Shown here one piece after another: positions 24,621 through 35,173 of a stretch of DNA of 64,000 nt. A program made the position numbers and the translations under genes. This DNA comes from Psychrosphaera aestuarii (lineage in GTDB: Bacteria; Pseudomonadota; Gammaproteobacteria; Enterobacterales; Alteromonadaceae), in contig NZ_CP072844.1 of NCBI RefSeq assembly GCF_017948405.1, forward strand, positions 2,480,001 through 2,544,000, written 5' to 3'. The first letter of the stretch is position 1. Every line of letters begins with the position of its first letter. The notes under the pieces were generated by a model. That model was not told the origin of the DNA and made no database searches. It saw only the letters and a program-made list of their open reading frames with translations.

Positions 24621-25423
24621 ACCTGCAATACCTCTAATAATAATTTAATTGAAACCAACATCATAAAGACGGCAAATACCTTCTTTAGCTGTGCTTGTTG
24701 TAATTTTTGTCCAGCTTTTACACCCCATGGCGCTGAAAAATATGAAAATGCCATAATCATTAATGCCGTTGGCCAGTGAACGTAACCTAAAAAGTCTGCT
24801 GAAGATGTCCATTTCCAACCTGCCCATAAGTACCCTAACGTACCAAAAACGGCTACCACCACACCAGCAATTGCCGCCGTTGCAATAGCTTGCCTTACGT
24901 GAACACCAATAAAAGTCATATAGGGAACTAAAATAGCGCCACCACCTAAACCTGCCATAGAGGCTAAAGTACCAGTAAGTATGCCTCCAAATCCTAACTT
25001 AACCCGACTTACGTTATACTTGTCGTCTGCGATATCATGTTTACCGCGCCACATTAATAAGGCTAGAACCATAAGTAAAACTGCAAATATTTTGGTTAAC
25101 CATGCTGATGATAACTGTACGGCTATTTGTGAAGCGACAATCGCTGATATACCCACGGTCAACACCACAGGTTTAGTTATTGCCCAATTGACGTTGCCAT
25201 TTTTATAATGACTTCGACCAGAGGAAAACGCGGTAATACAAATAGTAAAAAGCGACGTCGCAATCGAAATAATGGCAACATTTGAATCATTAACCTGAGG
25301 TAATTGAGGCAATAGATAAAGCAGAACCGGTATGATAACAATTCCGCCACCTATACCTAACAAGCCAGATAAAAAGCCAGCTACGATTCCTAAAAGAGGT
25401 GTAAAAATAAGAAGGTCTGTCAC
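24614..25423 (-). CDS. TSUP (TauE/SafE) family membrane transporter
   Basis: A 269-residue inner-membrane protein with about eight helices in two homologous halves. Each half has the glycine-rich hallmark (GFLSGLLGIGGGIVIIPVLL near residue 17 and LASMAGLGGGAILVPYM near 150). The family exports sulfite, sulfoacetate and similar organic anions; the substrate here is unknown. It starts with GTG 12 bases after ptsP and overlaps lgt. A TSUP gene at this place between ptsP and lgt also occurs, to my knowledge, in Vibrio and relatives. Confidence 0.88.
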   Translation of the reverse strand: MTDLLIFTPLLGIVAGFLSGLLGIGGGIVIIPVLLYLLPQLPQVNDSNVAIISIATSLFTICITAFSSGRSHYKNGNVNWAITKPVVLTVGISAIVASQIAVQLSSAWLTKIFAVLLMVLALLMWRGKHDIADDKYNVSRVKLGFGGILTGTLASMAGLGGGAILVPYMTFIGVHVRQAIATAAIAGVVVAVFGTLGYLWAGWKWTSSADFLGYVHWPTALMIMAFSYFSAPWGVKAGQKLQQAQLKKVFAVFMMLVSIKLLLEVLQVW

Positions 25424-25435
25424 TAAATTTCCAAA

Positions 25436-27715
25436 TTAATTGCCGGCTCGGAGTATTCCTGCAGCACCAATATTCAATATTGTTCGATTTACTCTAAATT
25501 TGACTTGGTCAGGCCGTGTACACTGTAAAACATCATCTACCAGCGTTTCTAATATTTTAAATGGTGCTTTTTTCAACACCCATTTCACTCTAAGAATATT
25601 TTGAGTGTTCATACTCAGTCGATCAAACCCCATGCCGGTCAATAACATAGCTCCACCAGGATCGCCGGCTAACTCGCCACAAACACTGCAAGGTATACCA
25701 ATTTTTTTCGTTTCATCTGCAATCATCTTAATCGCGGTAAGTACCGTTGGGTGGTATGCATCATAAAGACTTGCTACTTTATCATTATTTCTATCGACAG
25801 CTAACAAGTACTGAGTCAGGTCATTAGTACCAATTGAACAAAAATCGATTTTACCCTTTAATTTACTAAGCTGAAAGATCATGCTTGGTACTTCTATCAT
25901 CACACCTATTTTAGGTTTATGAACATGAGCTCCGGCGTCTGCTTCCTGCATTTCCTTCTCAACTTCACGGTGCGCTTGTTTAATTAACCTTGATGCCTCT
26001 TCAATTTCACCAATATCAGACACCATAGGTAGCATGATATGCAAATTATTAGTAAGGATGTTGGCTTTTATCATGGCACGGATTTGCACCAAAAATATTT
26101 CCGAGTGATCAAGTGTTAAGCGAATGCCACGCCAACCTAAAAAGGGATTATCTTCAACAATTGGAAAGTATGGTAACTGTTTATCACCGCCGACATCTAG
26201 AGTCCGCATCACGACAGGCTTACCTTCAAAGTCGCCTAGCACTTCTTGATAAAAAGACTGTTGCTCTTGTTCCGATGGAAAGCGCTGACGCATCATAAAT
26301 AGGTATTCAGTGCGATACAAACCTATACCTTCGATATGAAGCTGCTCAGCAATATCGCCCTCAAATCCCATGCCTGAATTTATATACATAGATATTCTTC
26401 GACCACATTGCGTTTGCGCAAACTCATTGGACTCTTTTTTAAGTAAGTCGGCGAAGGCTTTATCTTCCGACTCTAACTTACGGTATTCATCCACGATAGC
26501 TTCGTTTGGAGTGATGAATACTGTACCGTTATAACCATCAACAATAAGCTCAATATCGTCTAACTGAAGAATAGGAACGTCTCTAAGACCGATAACCGCT
26601 GGGATGCCTAACGCTCTAGCCATAATAGCGGCATGAGAATTTTCAGCTCCTTTAATTGATACTATACCGGAAATTTGATCTCTTGGGATTTCAGCAAGCA
26701 TAGATGCCGTTACTTCTTCGGCTATAATGATGGCTGATTTTGGTATAGACAGTTCTCGATGGGCTTTGGCGGTCAAATGTTCCAGTAGCCGTCGACTTAA
26801 ATCTTTAACATCAACCGCTCGCTCCCTAATGTAGGGATCATCCATTTTTTCAAATTCTGCAATATACTTTTCGACAACAATTTTAAGTGCCGAAACGGCA
26901 CACCAACCTTGCTCAATCTTATCAACAACCTCATTACCCAAGCTTGCCGCTTCCAATAGTTGTTGATAAACATCAAAGATAGCCAATGCGTCTTTTGGAA
27001 GTTGATTAGCCATGCGCTTGGTCATTTCAATAATGTCAGCACGAGTATTTTCTACTGCATTAAAGTACCTAGCCTTTTCAGGCTCTGCTGAGCCTACCTT
27101 TTTTAGTGATACATCGGAAAACTCAATATTGGTTTGTACCAAATAAGAGTGGCCAATACCGACGCCTCTTGCGCCAGAAACACCTTGAAGTACTAGAGCA
27201 CTTTGTGGGTTCAATTCGTCGGGTTCAGAGCGCAGTCTTAACGTAACATTGGCAAATGTAGAGGCGAGTTGAGCACTCAAGGTCACTAAAAAAGCTTCTT
27301 CTTGCTGCTCAAAATATCTTGATTCAGATTGCTGAAGGGAAATAACACCTAAAATTTTACGGCGATGCATAATTGGCACCCCTAAAAATCCAGAATAGGT
27401 ATCTTCCTCGATTGTTGGAAACTGTTTGAAACGAATATGTTGCAGTGCATTATGGACTTTAATTGGCTCACCACGTTCCGCTACCCATCCGGTCAATCCC
27501 TCATCAAAACGCATAATAGTTTGACCTACCGCGTCCGGGTTTAAGCCGTCAGTTGCTTTTAATCGTAGTAATTTTTGATCTGGGTCTGCAAGATAAATAG
27601 AGCAACAATCAGTATTTAAACAAAATTTAATATCGCTGACGAGACTGGCAAGAGCCAAGTCTAGGTTTGGCTCTTGGACAAAGTTGTGGGTAATGCGTCT
27701 CAGTTCGTCTAGCAT
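25436..27715 (-). CDS. ptsP: PTS-Ntr enzyme I (PEP-protein phosphotransferase)
   Basis: First protein of the nitrogen phosphotransferase system, passing phosphate from PEP to NPr. The 759 residues comprise an N-terminal GAF domain (about 17-160, CSIYLADPDQKLLRL...), an HPr-binding helical domain, the phosphohistidine site in SIKGAENSHAAIMARALGIPAV, and a C-terminal PEP-binding barrel (IGLYRTEYLFM, MLPMVSDIGE, CSVCGELAGDPG). The GAF domain distinguishes it from sugar-PTS EI. It lies 12 bases after rppH. Confidence 0.96.
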   Translation of the reverse strand: MLDELRRITHNFVQEPNLDLALASLVSDIKFCLNTDCCSIYLADPDQKLLRLKATDGLNPDAVGQTIMRFDEGLTGWVAERGEPIKVHNALQHIRFKQFPTIEEDTYSGFLGVPIMHRRKILGVISLQQSESRYFEQQEEAFLVTLSAQLASTFANVTLRLRSEPDELNPQSALVLQGVSGARGVGIGHSYLVQTNIEFSDVSLKKVGSAEPEKARYFNAVENTRADIIEMTKRMANQLPKDALAIFDVYQQLLEAASLGNEVVDKIEQGWCAVSALKIVVEKYIAEFEKMDDPYIRERAVDVKDLSRRLLEHLTAKAHRELSIPKSAIIIAEEVTASMLAEIPRDQISGIVSIKGAENSHAAIMARALGIPAVIGLRDVPILQLDDIELIVDGYNGTVFITPNEAIVDEYRKLESEDKAFADLLKKESNEFAQTQCGRRISMYINSGMGFEGDIAEQLHIEGIGLYRTEYLFMMRQRFPSEQEQQSFYQEVLGDFEGKPVVMRTLDVGGDKQLPYFPIVEDNPFLGWRGIRLTLDHSEIFLVQIRAMIKANILTNNLHIMLPMVSDIGEIEEASRLIKQAHREVEKEMQEADAGAHVHKPKIGVMIEVPSMIFQLSKLKGKIDFCSIGTNDLTQYLLAVDRNNDKVASLYDAYHPTVLTAIKMIADETKKIGIPCSVCGELAGDPGGAMLLTGMGFDRLSMNTQNILRVKWVLKKAPFKILETLVDDVLQCTRPDQVKFRVNRTILNIGAAGILRAGN

Positions 27716-27727
27716 AATATTTTAGCG

Positions 27728-28318
27728 TTATTGTTGCTGCTGTGGCTTATTCCTTTGTTGTTGAGACTTTTGATTTCGCCTTTTAAAACGGTGATTAACC
27801 GTTTTTCCGCCAGTATGCTCCCCGCGAGGAAACTGCTGCCGGCCCATTGGCATAACAATAGGAGCGAACTCTTTCATTACTCTTCGATAGACATCTCTTT
27901 TAAATGAGACGACATTTCGAATTGGGTACCAATAACTTACCCAACGCCAGTCATCAAACTCTGGATGATTGGACTTTAATAAATCTACATCGGATTCTTT
28001 GCATCGCAAGCGCAGTAAAAACCATTTCTGTTTTTGACCTATGCAAATCGGCATACTTTCTCGGCGAATAAGCCTTTTGGGTAATCGATAGCGCAGCCAG
28101 TTTTTACTCACTGCCAGAATCTCTACATCATCTGGCTTAAGCCCCACTTCTTCCTCAAGTTCACGATACATGGTTTGTTCAGGCGTTTCACCTTCATCCA
28201 CGCCACCTTGAGGATACTGCCAAGAGTGTTGTCCGTAACGACGGGCCCAAAACACTTGACCTTTGTGGTTGCAAATCACGATGCCAACATTAGGTCGAAA
28301 CCCTTCGGCATCAATCAC
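27728..28318 (-). CDS. rppH: RNA pyrophosphohydrolase
   Basis: A Nudix hydrolase that removes pyrophosphate from mRNA 5' ends to trigger decay. The Nudix box is [20 protein letters not shown] near residues 38-57. The start is GTG, giving [17 protein letters not shown], which matches E. coli [17 protein letters not shown]. The 196 residues exceed E. coli RppH (176) because of a basic, glutamine-rich tail ([18 protein letters not shown]). It heads rppH-ptsP-TSUP-lgt-thyA and is divergent from mutH. Confidence 0.96.
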   Translation of the reverse strand: MIDAEGFRPNVGIVICNHKGQVFWARRYGQHSWQYPQGGVDEGETPEQTMYRELEEEVGLKPDDVEILAVSKNWLRYRLPKRLIRRESMPICIGQKQKWFLLRLRCKESDVDLLKSNHPEFDDWRWVSYWYPIRNVVSFKRDVYRRVMKEFAPIVMPMGRQQFPRGEHTGGKTVNHRFKRRNQKSQQQRNKPQQQQ

Positions 28319-28455
28319 AGTTTCACCTGTCTTTTTATTCTATTATATGATTTGATTCTTCCATAAACCGCGTATTAGCGCAAACGTAAATTAGCACTAG
28401 CATCAATTAAATGGACGTTAGATAATAACTATTCAAAATAACAAAGTTAATTGAT

Positions 28456-29133
28456 ATGAATTTACCCAACCCGCCAAAAACGATTACTGAATTGCAAACT
28501 AGAATTGACGCCATCGCAGGTATGTCGTTAGGAGAAATTGCCGAAGAGTTGCAAGTTATGGTGCCGGAAAACTTATTAGTGGATAAAGGTTGGAGCGGTC
28601 AATTACTAGAAGCTTATTTAGGAGCCACAGCCGGCAACCTTCCAGAGCCTGATTTTCAAGAACTTGGTGTGGAGCTTAAAACGTTACCCATTTCAGCATC
28701 CGGAAAACCACTAGAAACCACCTTTGTATGTGTTGCGCCTTTAATCATGACGTCTGGTCATCAGTGGCGAGACAGCGGTGTTTATAAAAAACTCAAACAT
28801 GTACTTTGGGTGCCCATTGTCGCAGAACGCCATATTCCTGTTCCTCAAAGGCAAGTTGCTATGCCCTTTTTATGGGAAATGGATGCACAATCAGAGCAGT
28901 TATTGCAACAGGACTGGCAAGAGCTCACGGACATGATAGTAATGGGCGAACACGATAAAATCACCGCACACCATGGTGAAGTCATTCAATTGAGGCCAAA
29001 AGCTGCAGACTCTAGCGTAAGAACCGCCGCGATAGATAAATCAGGGGCACCTACAATGGCTCCACCAAAAGGCTTTTACTTACGCAGTCAATTTACGCAT
29101 AACCTACTAAAACGAAAGTTTCGTCTAGATTAA
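28456..29133 (+). CDS. mutH: DNA mismatch repair endonuclease MutH
   Basis: Nicks the unmethylated strand at hemimethylated GATC sites when activated by MutS-MutL. The 225 residues match the family length. The restriction-fold active site is in EPDFQELGVELKTLPIS, giving the D...E-x-K triad. Its presence implies Dam methylation in this organism. It is divergent from rppH, the same neighbourhood as in E. coli. Confidence 0.95.
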   Translation: MNLPNPPKTITELQTRIDAIAGMSLGEIAEELQVMVPENLLVDKGWSGQLLEAYLGATAGNLPEPDFQELGVELKTLPISASGKPLETTFVCVAPLIMTSGHQWRDSGVYKKLKHVLWVPIVAERHIPVPQRQVAMPFLWEMDAQSEQLLQQDWQELTDMIVMGEHDKITAHHGEVIQLRPKAADSSVRTAAIDKSGAPTMAPPKGFYLRSQFTHNLLKRKFRLD

Positions 29134-29164
29134 GACATATCAGTAATTAGCACGAGTAAATACA

Positions 29165-29737
29165 ATGAACATGTCACCTGAACATCAGAATATTGAAAGC
29201 CAAGTTTGGCAGTGGCTTGACGATGTCGTCATTGGCCTAAATTTATGTCCCTTTGCCAAAAAGCCTCGTAGCCAACAGCAAATAGAAATCGTCATTAGTC
29301 AGCGAAACTCCATGTTGGATATTGGCGAAGATTTTGCTGCTGCTTTAGCTAGCTTATATAAAACTCCTGCTGAAAGAACCGATACAACTGTATTTGTTAT
29401 CCCTAATTTGCTAGAAGATTTTTATGTCTACTTAGACTTTCTAAATACCGCTAACGCTATAAATGAGGATTTAGGTTTTGAAGGTATTTTTCAGTTGGCA
29501 AGCTTTCATCCAGACTACCAATTTGAGGGCGCGGAACAAGATGCTAGAGAGAATTTAACTAACCGAGCACCTTACCCAATCATTCACATTATTCGTGAAG
29601 ACAGTATGAGCCGAGTATTAAAACAATACCCAAATCCGGAGCAGATTCCGCAGCGTAATATAAATGTAATGGAGGCGCTAACTGGGCCTGACATTAACCG
29701 CTTATTTCCACACCTGAATGACAATATATCCGAATAG
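29165..29737 (+). CDS. DUF1415 family protein
   Basis: A 190-residue soluble protein. Family features are WLDDVVIGLNLCPFAKKPR near residue 17, FVIPNLLEDFYVYLDFLN, FEGIFQLASFHPDYQFEG and the C-terminal NRAPYPIIHIIREDSMSRVL. The invariant Cys, His and Glu residues suggest a small enzyme, but DUF1415 has no agreed activity. It follows mutH by 31 bases and is ended by the terminator at 29777-29800. Confidence 0.85.
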   Translation: MNMSPEHQNIESQVWQWLDDVVIGLNLCPFAKKPRSQQQIEIVISQRNSMLDIGEDFAAALASLYKTPAERTDTTVFVIPNLLEDFYVYLDFLNTANAINEDLGFEGIFQLASFHPDYQFEGAEQDARENLTNRAPYPIIHIIREDSMSRVLKQYPNPEQIPQRNINVMEALTGPDINRLFPHLNDNISE

Positions 29738-29776
29738 CGACATATTTGAACAGCAAGTATCTAGTAACAAAGATGA

Positions 29777-29800
29777 AAAAAGGCGCCTAGGCGCCTTTTG
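29777..29800. terminator. Bidirectional terminator
   Basis: AAAAGGCGC/GCGCCTTTT form a perfect 9-base stem around CTAG. A-run and T-run flank it, so it ends both the mutH-DUF1415 transcript and the convergent peptidase gene. Confidence 0.85.
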
Positions 29801-29825
29801 AATTAAAACGTTTTATCGTCGCTCA

Positions 29826-32168
29826 TTATAGATTCTTAATAAAGAAATCTCTTAACAGCGTTTTTAGGTGAAGTGTCGTGTTTTTACCTTCATAAATACC
29901 ATGGCTTCGATTAGGGTAAGACATGAATTCAAACTGTTTATTATGTTTAATCAATTCATTAATTAAACGTTCAGCTCCCTGATAATGAACGTTGTCATCG
30001 CCAGTACCGTGAATGAGCAACAGCTTACCTTCCAAACCATCAGCAAAGTTTAATGCCGAGCTATTTTTGTATGAATCTGGGTCGGTTTTAGGGTTGCCCG
30101 AATAGCGCTCTTGATAAATAGTGTCATAAAGGCTTAAGTCTGGAACTGCTGCAACAGCAACACCGACTTTATATTTATCGCTATGACGGAATAGTAAGTT
30201 TAGTGTTTGCGTACCACCACCAGAATGTCCCCAAACGCCAACACGATCTGTGTCAATAAACGACCAACGTTTAGCCATTTCATCTAATGCATCGGCCTGA
30301 TCACGAGCGGTAATATCGCCTAGTTTTTTATAAATAGACTTACGCCAGTCACGCCCCTTTGGCGCTCTTGTTCCACGATTATCTACTGATGCAACAATAT
30401 AACCTTTTTGCGTCATCATAGAATCCCAAAGGTAGCTATTACCTCTCCAGCTATCTTTTACTGTTTGCCCCCATGGCTCACCATAAACATAAAAAATAAT
30501 TGGATATTTCTTAGTTTTGTCCATATTTGGCGGGAACATAATGTAACCATCAAGCTTAACGCCATCGCGTGCCTCTACTTGGAAAAACTCATGGTTCGGT
30601 AAGTTTTCTTGTGCTAGTTGCTCTTTTAGTTTTTCGTTTTTCACTAAGCTTTTTATTGCTTTATGATCATTAACCGAAATAACCTGACGAATATTTGGTG
30701 CCGCAAATTGACTAAAGGAGTGACGCGCCCAAGACGTATCTTCCGACATGTAATAGTTGTTTGTACCCGCATATTGTTCTGGAGTAATACGCTTTACAGG
30801 TTCTGAGCCGTCTAGTGTTGCTTTAAATAAGTAGCGCTGCGATACGTCCTTTGGAGATGCAGTAAAAAACAATGCGTTTTTCTCTTCGCTAACCCCTAAC
30901 ATATCAACAATGTCATAATCGCCTGGTGTTAAATCAACAATACGTTGACCATCGCGAGATACTTTATAAAGATGACGCCAACCGTCGCGTTCGCTATGCC
31001 AAATAAAGTCCTGGCCATTATTAATAAACTTAGCATCATAGAACCACTCTAAAAATGCTTCGTCTTTATCTGTATAAATATTAGTTAGATCACCAGCCTG
31101 CCAATCAAAAATCCATAGTTTATTGGTATTTTGCGGACGGTTCACATCTTGAATTAGCAAAGACTGGCCATTGCCTGCCCAGCTAATGCGTGGAATGTAA
31201 CGGTCACGATTATCGCCTTTTAAGTCAGCCCAACGTGTCTTTTTATCTTTCAGGTTAACAACGCCAACTTTAACCGCTGAATTTTGTTCACCCGCTTTTG
31301 GATATGGGAATGTCGTTAAAGTAGGATAAAGCTCATCAGTATTATTAATCATGATGAAGTTTTTAACGCCAGATGTATCTAACTGCCAATAGGCAATGCT
31401 TTTGTTATCTGGGCTCCAACGGAAACCATCGCGGATAGAAAACTCTTCTTCATACACCCAATCAAAATTGCCGTTAACAATAATATCACTGCCATCATTA
31501 GTTAGCTGAGTCACTTTATTGCTACCCACAGGCTGTACAAAAATATTATTGTCTTGTACGTAAGCCACTTTTGAGCTGTCTGGTGAAAACTTAGCAAACA
31601 TCAACTTAGCTTCAGCTGGTGTCTCGCCACCTAGTTGCATTAGCTCATTAGTTTCTAAGTTTAATAACCAAAAGTCACCGCGACTTCTTGAACGCCAGAC
31701 CTTCTGACCATTGGTAAAAACCATAAGCCATTTGCCATCCTTTGACCAATCGTAGCTTTCTATGCTCAAAGGCTCTTTCTGACCGTCCGGTATTAAGTGT
31801 TCAAACTTAACTAATACCTTACGACCCGAACTGTCCGGGTTATAAAAAACGATATCATTGCCCGATATACCATTTGCGCTATCGGCATCTTTGTCTTCGA
31901 GGGCATCAATATCGCTTGCCACTTCACCGTCTTTATTTTTTGCAGGGATGACCTCTGCTTTACGTCTTTCTAAAACCGTATAACCAGATCCATCTTTTAG
32001 CCATTTAAAATAAGTGGCACGTTCGCTTTTAAATTCGCGATCTTTATAAATACGTTCTAATGATAATTCCTGAGGCTTTTCTTGAGGTGCTGTTGTGCTA
32101 TTTAAGTTTGCACAACCAGTTACAACCAAAGCTGCAGTCATTAGCAAAGTAAGCTTTTTCACCAACAT
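29826..32168 (-). CDS. DPP-IV-like S9 family lipoprotein peptidase
   Basis: A 780-residue exported serine peptidase. A lipoprotein signal (about 1-19, lipobox VTGC) anchors it to a membrane. An eight-bladed beta-propeller (about 100-520, with WVYEEEFSIRDGFRWSPD, the DPP-IV substrate-binding EE motif) precedes the alpha/beta hydrolase domain. The catalytic serine is in GVWGHSGGG, the aspartate in HGTGDDNVH and the histidine in NRSHGIYEG. It should release Xaa-Pro dipeptides, feeding peptide nutrition or processing in the periplasm. It is monocistronic. Confidence 0.92.
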   Translation of the reverse strand: MLVKKLTLLMTAALVVTGCANLNSTTAPQEKPQELSLERIYKDREFKSERATYFKWLKDGSGYTVLERRKAEVIPAKNKDGEVASDIDALEDKDADSANGISGNDIVFYNPDSSGRKVLVKFEHLIPDGQKEPLSIESYDWSKDGKWLMVFTNGQKVWRSRSRGDFWLLNLETNELMQLGGETPAEAKLMFAKFSPDSSKVAYVQDNNIFVQPVGSNKVTQLTNDGSDIIVNGNFDWVYEEEFSIRDGFRWSPDNKSIAYWQLDTSGVKNFIMINNTDELYPTLTTFPYPKAGEQNSAVKVGVVNLKDKKTRWADLKGDNRDRYIPRISWAGNGQSLLIQDVNRPQNTNKLWIFDWQAGDLTNIYTDKDEAFLEWFYDAKFINNGQDFIWHSERDGWRHLYKVSRDGQRIVDLTPGDYDIVDMLGVSEEKNALFFTASPKDVSQRYLFKATLDGSEPVKRITPEQYAGTNNYYMSEDTSWARHSFSQFAAPNIRQVISVNDHKAIKSLVKNEKLKEQLAQENLPNHEFFQVEARDGVKLDGYIMFPPNMDKTKKYPIIFYVYGEPWGQTVKDSWRGNSYLWDSMMTQKGYIVASVDNRGTRAPKGRDWRKSIYKKLGDITARDQADALDEMAKRWSFIDTDRVGVWGHSGGGTQTLNLLFRHSDKYKVGVAVAAVPDLSLYDTIYQERYSGNPKTDPDSYKNSSALNFADGLEGKLLLIHGTGDDNVHYQGAERLINELIKHNKQFEFMSYPNRSHGIYEGKNTTLHLKTLLRDFFIKNL

Positions 32169-32291
32169 TGCTAGGCTCTCCCCTTTATATGTGTTTTATA
32201 GTGATTAAGAATAGTTTGAAAATTGTTATTACTATGATGCCAACACTATCATTGATTTTGTTGGTTGTGCGAAATTGCCCGATCAAATAAC

Positions 32292-32318
32292 AAAAAAGCC
32301 AGTCTAAGACTGGCTTTT
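32292..32318. terminator. Terminator of tyrS
   Basis: AAAAGCCAGTC/GACTGGCTTTT (32294-32304 and 32308-32318) form a perfect 11-base stem with a 3-base loop. In the minus direction six T residues follow. It lies 100 bases past the tyrS stop. Confidence 0.85.
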
Positions 32319-32417
32319 ATAACTCATCAATGATGAAAACGAATTAATACGTTCTGTTATACAACTAGGTAAAGTGAATTTACTTAGTTCAATTTACCTT
32401 AACTAGAGCTAACAAGA

Positions 32418-33617
32418 TTAGCCTAAAGTGATTTTAGCAAACTTGCGTTTTCCGACTTGGAAAATTTGCGGTGCACCTAGCTCAACCATCATCTTACTGT
32501 CGGTTACTTTTTCTTTACCATCAAGTTTTACCGCACCTTGCTTGATCATTCGCATTGCTTCAGATGTACTGCCGACTAAGCCCGCTTCTTTCAGAACATT
32601 TGCGATGCCCATAGCTTCTGTCGCAGGAACATTTATTTCTGGAATGTCGTCTGGTAATGCATTTTTTTGGAAACGCTTAATAAAGTCATTGTGCGCAGCT
32701 TGTGCATCATCTTCTGAATGAAAACGCGCAATTAACTCTTTCGCTAAATCAATTTTGATGTCGCGAGGGTTAGTACCCGCTTCAACTTGTGCTTTCAGAT
32801 CCGCGATTTCTTCTAACGGACGGAAGCTCAATAAATCGTAATAACGCCACATTAATTCGTCACTTATTGACATTACTTTACCAAACATATCGTTTGGTGC
32901 GTCCGTAATGCCGATATAGTTATTTAATGACTTAGACATTTTTTGAACACCGTCAAGGCCTTCGAGTAATGGCATCATTAATACAGATTGCGGAGTTTGA
33001 CCTTCTTCTTTTTGTAGTTCACGGCCCATCAATAAATTAAAGCGTTGATCTGTACCACCTAGCTCAACATCAGCCTCTAGTGCTACTGAATCCCAGCCTT
33101 GCACAAGTGGATATAAAAACTCATGAATTGCAATTGATTGACCACCAGCATAACGCTTTTTAAAGTCATCTCGCTCTAACATACGAGCAACGGTTTGACG
33201 TGCTGCGAGCTTAATCATGTCAGCGGCGCCGAACTTATCAAACCAAGTAGAATTAAATGCAATTGTCGTTTTTGCCGGATCTAATATTTTAAATACTTGC
33301 TCTTTATAGGTTTCGGCGTTACGTAACACGTCTTCTTTGGTTAGAGGTTTACGTGTTGCACTTTTTCCAGTTGGATCACCAATTAAGCCAGTAAAGTCAC
33401 CGATTAAAAAGATAACTTCATGACCTAAGTCTTGGAACGTTTTTAACTTATTAATAAGAACGGTGTGGCCTAAATGTAAATCAGGCGCAGTAGGATCAAA
33501 TCCGGCTTTAATTTTTAGTGTTTTACCGGTTTTAAGTTTATCGATTAAATCTTGTTCTGGCAGGATTTCATCTGCTCCGCGTTTAATCTCTGCAAACGCT
33601 TGATTGATATCTGTCAT
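32418..33617 (-). CDS. tyrS: Tyrosyl-tRNA synthetase
   Basis: Charges tRNA-Tyr. The 399 residues contain the HIGH-type motif in [15 protein letters not shown], the KMSKS motif in [13 protein letters not shown], and a C-terminal S4 RNA-binding domain ([19 protein letters not shown]). Sequence and length are those of the TyrZ-like subgroup common in Vibrio, Haemophilus and Pseudomonas, not the 424-residue E. coli type. Confidence 0.96.
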   Translation of the reverse strand: MTDINQAFAEIKRGADEILPEQDLIDKLKTGKTLKIKAGFDPTAPDLHLGHTVLINKLKTFQDLGHEVIFLIGDFTGLIGDPTGKSATRKPLTKEDVLRNAETYKEQVFKILDPAKTTIAFNSTWFDKFGAADMIKLAARQTVARMLERDDFKKRYAGGQSIAIHEFLYPLVQGWDSVALEADVELGGTDQRFNLLMGRELQKEEGQTPQSVLMMPLLEGLDGVQKMSKSLNNYIGITDAPNDMFGKVMSISDELMWRYYDLLSFRPLEEIADLKAQVEAGTNPRDIKIDLAKELIARFHSEDDAQAAHNDFIKRFQKNALPDDIPEINVPATEAMGIANVLKEAGLVGSTSEAMRMIKQGAVKLDGKEKVTDSKMMVELGAPQIFQVGKRKFAKITLG

Positions 33618-33701
33618 GGCTTAGGCTTTTGATATGAAAAAATAATGGCCTGCAGTGTACTGCAAGCCGAGTTTGTTTTGAATCCCGATAAACAAATTTT
33701 G

Positions 33702-35171
33702 TTAAATCGCGGATAAGTTATTTGCTTCTTCTAACGCAAATTGATCAGTCATGCCACTGACGAAGTCTTGAATAAGTCGGCAGCGGTAATAAAATTCAAA
33801 TAAAGCAAAGTCGTTACTGTCACGACGTTCCTTTAATGCTTCTTGATAGGCTTTAAGGTGCTTTTTCGGTAAGCGCTTGTATAAACGTGCTTCAATTAAT
33901 CCACCACGCTCACTACCTTCAACCATCGCTAAAAACTTATCTTTTGGGTATTTTAATAACGGCGAATATGCATTAAGTAAACCCGTAATAATTCGATACC
34001 CCTGAAGTTCTTTCGTCTCTACTTCATTGGTACTAAAAATGTAACGTATAGCTACCGACTTAAATGTTTCAATCATGTGATGATAAACGCTGTCATCTTC
34101 TAATAATGCACGATTAAGACTGCCGTCAAAGCACGCTTCACCGTTATCAATAAAGGTTTGTGCTGCATGTTCGACTAGGGGATGTATCAACTGTACTCTA
34201 AGCCAAACAAAAAATTCATGAGCTTTGTTTATTGGTTCTTTTTCACTACGGCCCAACGCGTAATCAACTGCTTCAGAGAACATTTTATTTCTTGCCAATG
34301 GCTCGTCCGCTTTGTCACCGGCTAATTCAGCAAACGTTTCTTTTAATTTGCTGGCTAACTTTTGGCAGTCTAATAAGCCCTTTTCAACACCATCTTCAAT
34401 ATCCGCTAAGCAGTAACTTATATCGTCTGCGGCTTCCATCAAGTAAGCTAAAGGGTAGCGATGTCCAGGCTTGATGCTAAGGTGTTTGCTCATCGCATTA
34501 ATATCATCCAATTCAGAATAATAATAACCCACTTTTTTCTTTAAATACGATAGCGGTTTATCTTTCTCTGGCTTACGTTCTAGACCACTTCGGGTATATT
34601 TTAAAATACTCGCTGCTTGTGAATAAGTCAGATTAAGCTTAAGTAAGTTAAAGATAATTCGGAATGCTTGTGCGTTGCCTTCAAAGCTTTTTAATTCTAA
34701 CTTTAACTGCAGACCTAACATTTTGTCGTTAGCCTGACTAAATACCACGTGATTATCTAATTCTTTTTCAAACCAATGATTAATTGCAGACTCACCAAAG
34801 TGGCCAAATGGCGGATTGCCTATGTCGTGCATAAGACAAGCCATCTCAACAAGCGTTTCAACTTCTCGCTCGTAAGGTAGTAACTTCCAACTCTCTGCAA
34901 TGGTTTGCGGCAGACGTTTAAATACAGTTCGAACTATATGACGGCCGGTTTGTTGTACTTCAAGTGAGTGAGTAAGCCTACTGCGAACTGCTGAGTTTTT
35001 CTCTAAGGGAAATACTTGAGTCTTTTGCTGCAAACGTCTTATCGCTGCTGACTGGATTATACGCCCACGATCACTTTCGAATTGTTCAGATAGATATTGC
35101 GGATCCGTCGAGGCTGTCGCGTTTCGACTGTATGATCGAACCGCTGATATTTTTTTTGAATAGTCTGTCAT
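33702..35171 (-). CDS. dgt: Deoxyguanosinetriphosphate triphosphohydrolase family protein
   Basis: A 489-residue HD-superfamily enzyme that cuts dNTPs, classically dGTP, to nucleoside and triphosphate. Metal-binding residues are in SRLTHSLEVQQ and LMHDIGNPPFGHFGE; the later AYLMEAADDISYCLADIEDG supplies the last aspartate. E. coli Dgt has 505 residues. It lies two bases downstream of a DUF4124 gene. Related enzymes restrict phages by depleting dNTPs, but nothing nearby suggests a defence setting. Confidence 0.9.
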   Translation of the reverse strand: MTDYSKKISAVRSYSRNATASTDPQYLSEQFESDRGRIIQSAAIRRLQQKTQVFPLEKNSAVRSRLTHSLEVQQTGRHIVRTVFKRLPQTIAESWKLLPYEREVETLVEMACLMHDIGNPPFGHFGESAINHWFEKELDNHVVFSQANDKMLGLQLKLELKSFEGNAQAFRIIFNLLKLNLTYSQAASILKYTRSGLERKPEKDKPLSYLKKKVGYYYSELDDINAMSKHLSIKPGHRYPLAYLMEAADDISYCLADIEDGVEKGLLDCQKLASKLKETFAELAGDKADEPLARNKMFSEAVDYALGRSEKEPINKAHEFFVWLRVQLIHPLVEHAAQTFIDNGEACFDGSLNRALLEDDSVYHHMIETFKSVAIRYIFSTNEVETKELQGYRIITGLLNAYSPLLKYPKDKFLAMVEGSERGGLIEARLYKRLPKKHLKAYQEALKERRDSNDFALFEFYYRCRLIQDFVSGMTDQFALEEANNLSAI

Positions 35172-35173
35172 TA

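Noticed and set aside
29826..32168. Prophage or defence island between 29 and 38 kb
   Set aside because: dgt and the lipoprotein peptidase could suggest accessory DNA, but flanking housekeeping genes, similar base composition and lack of integrase or att repeats argue against it.
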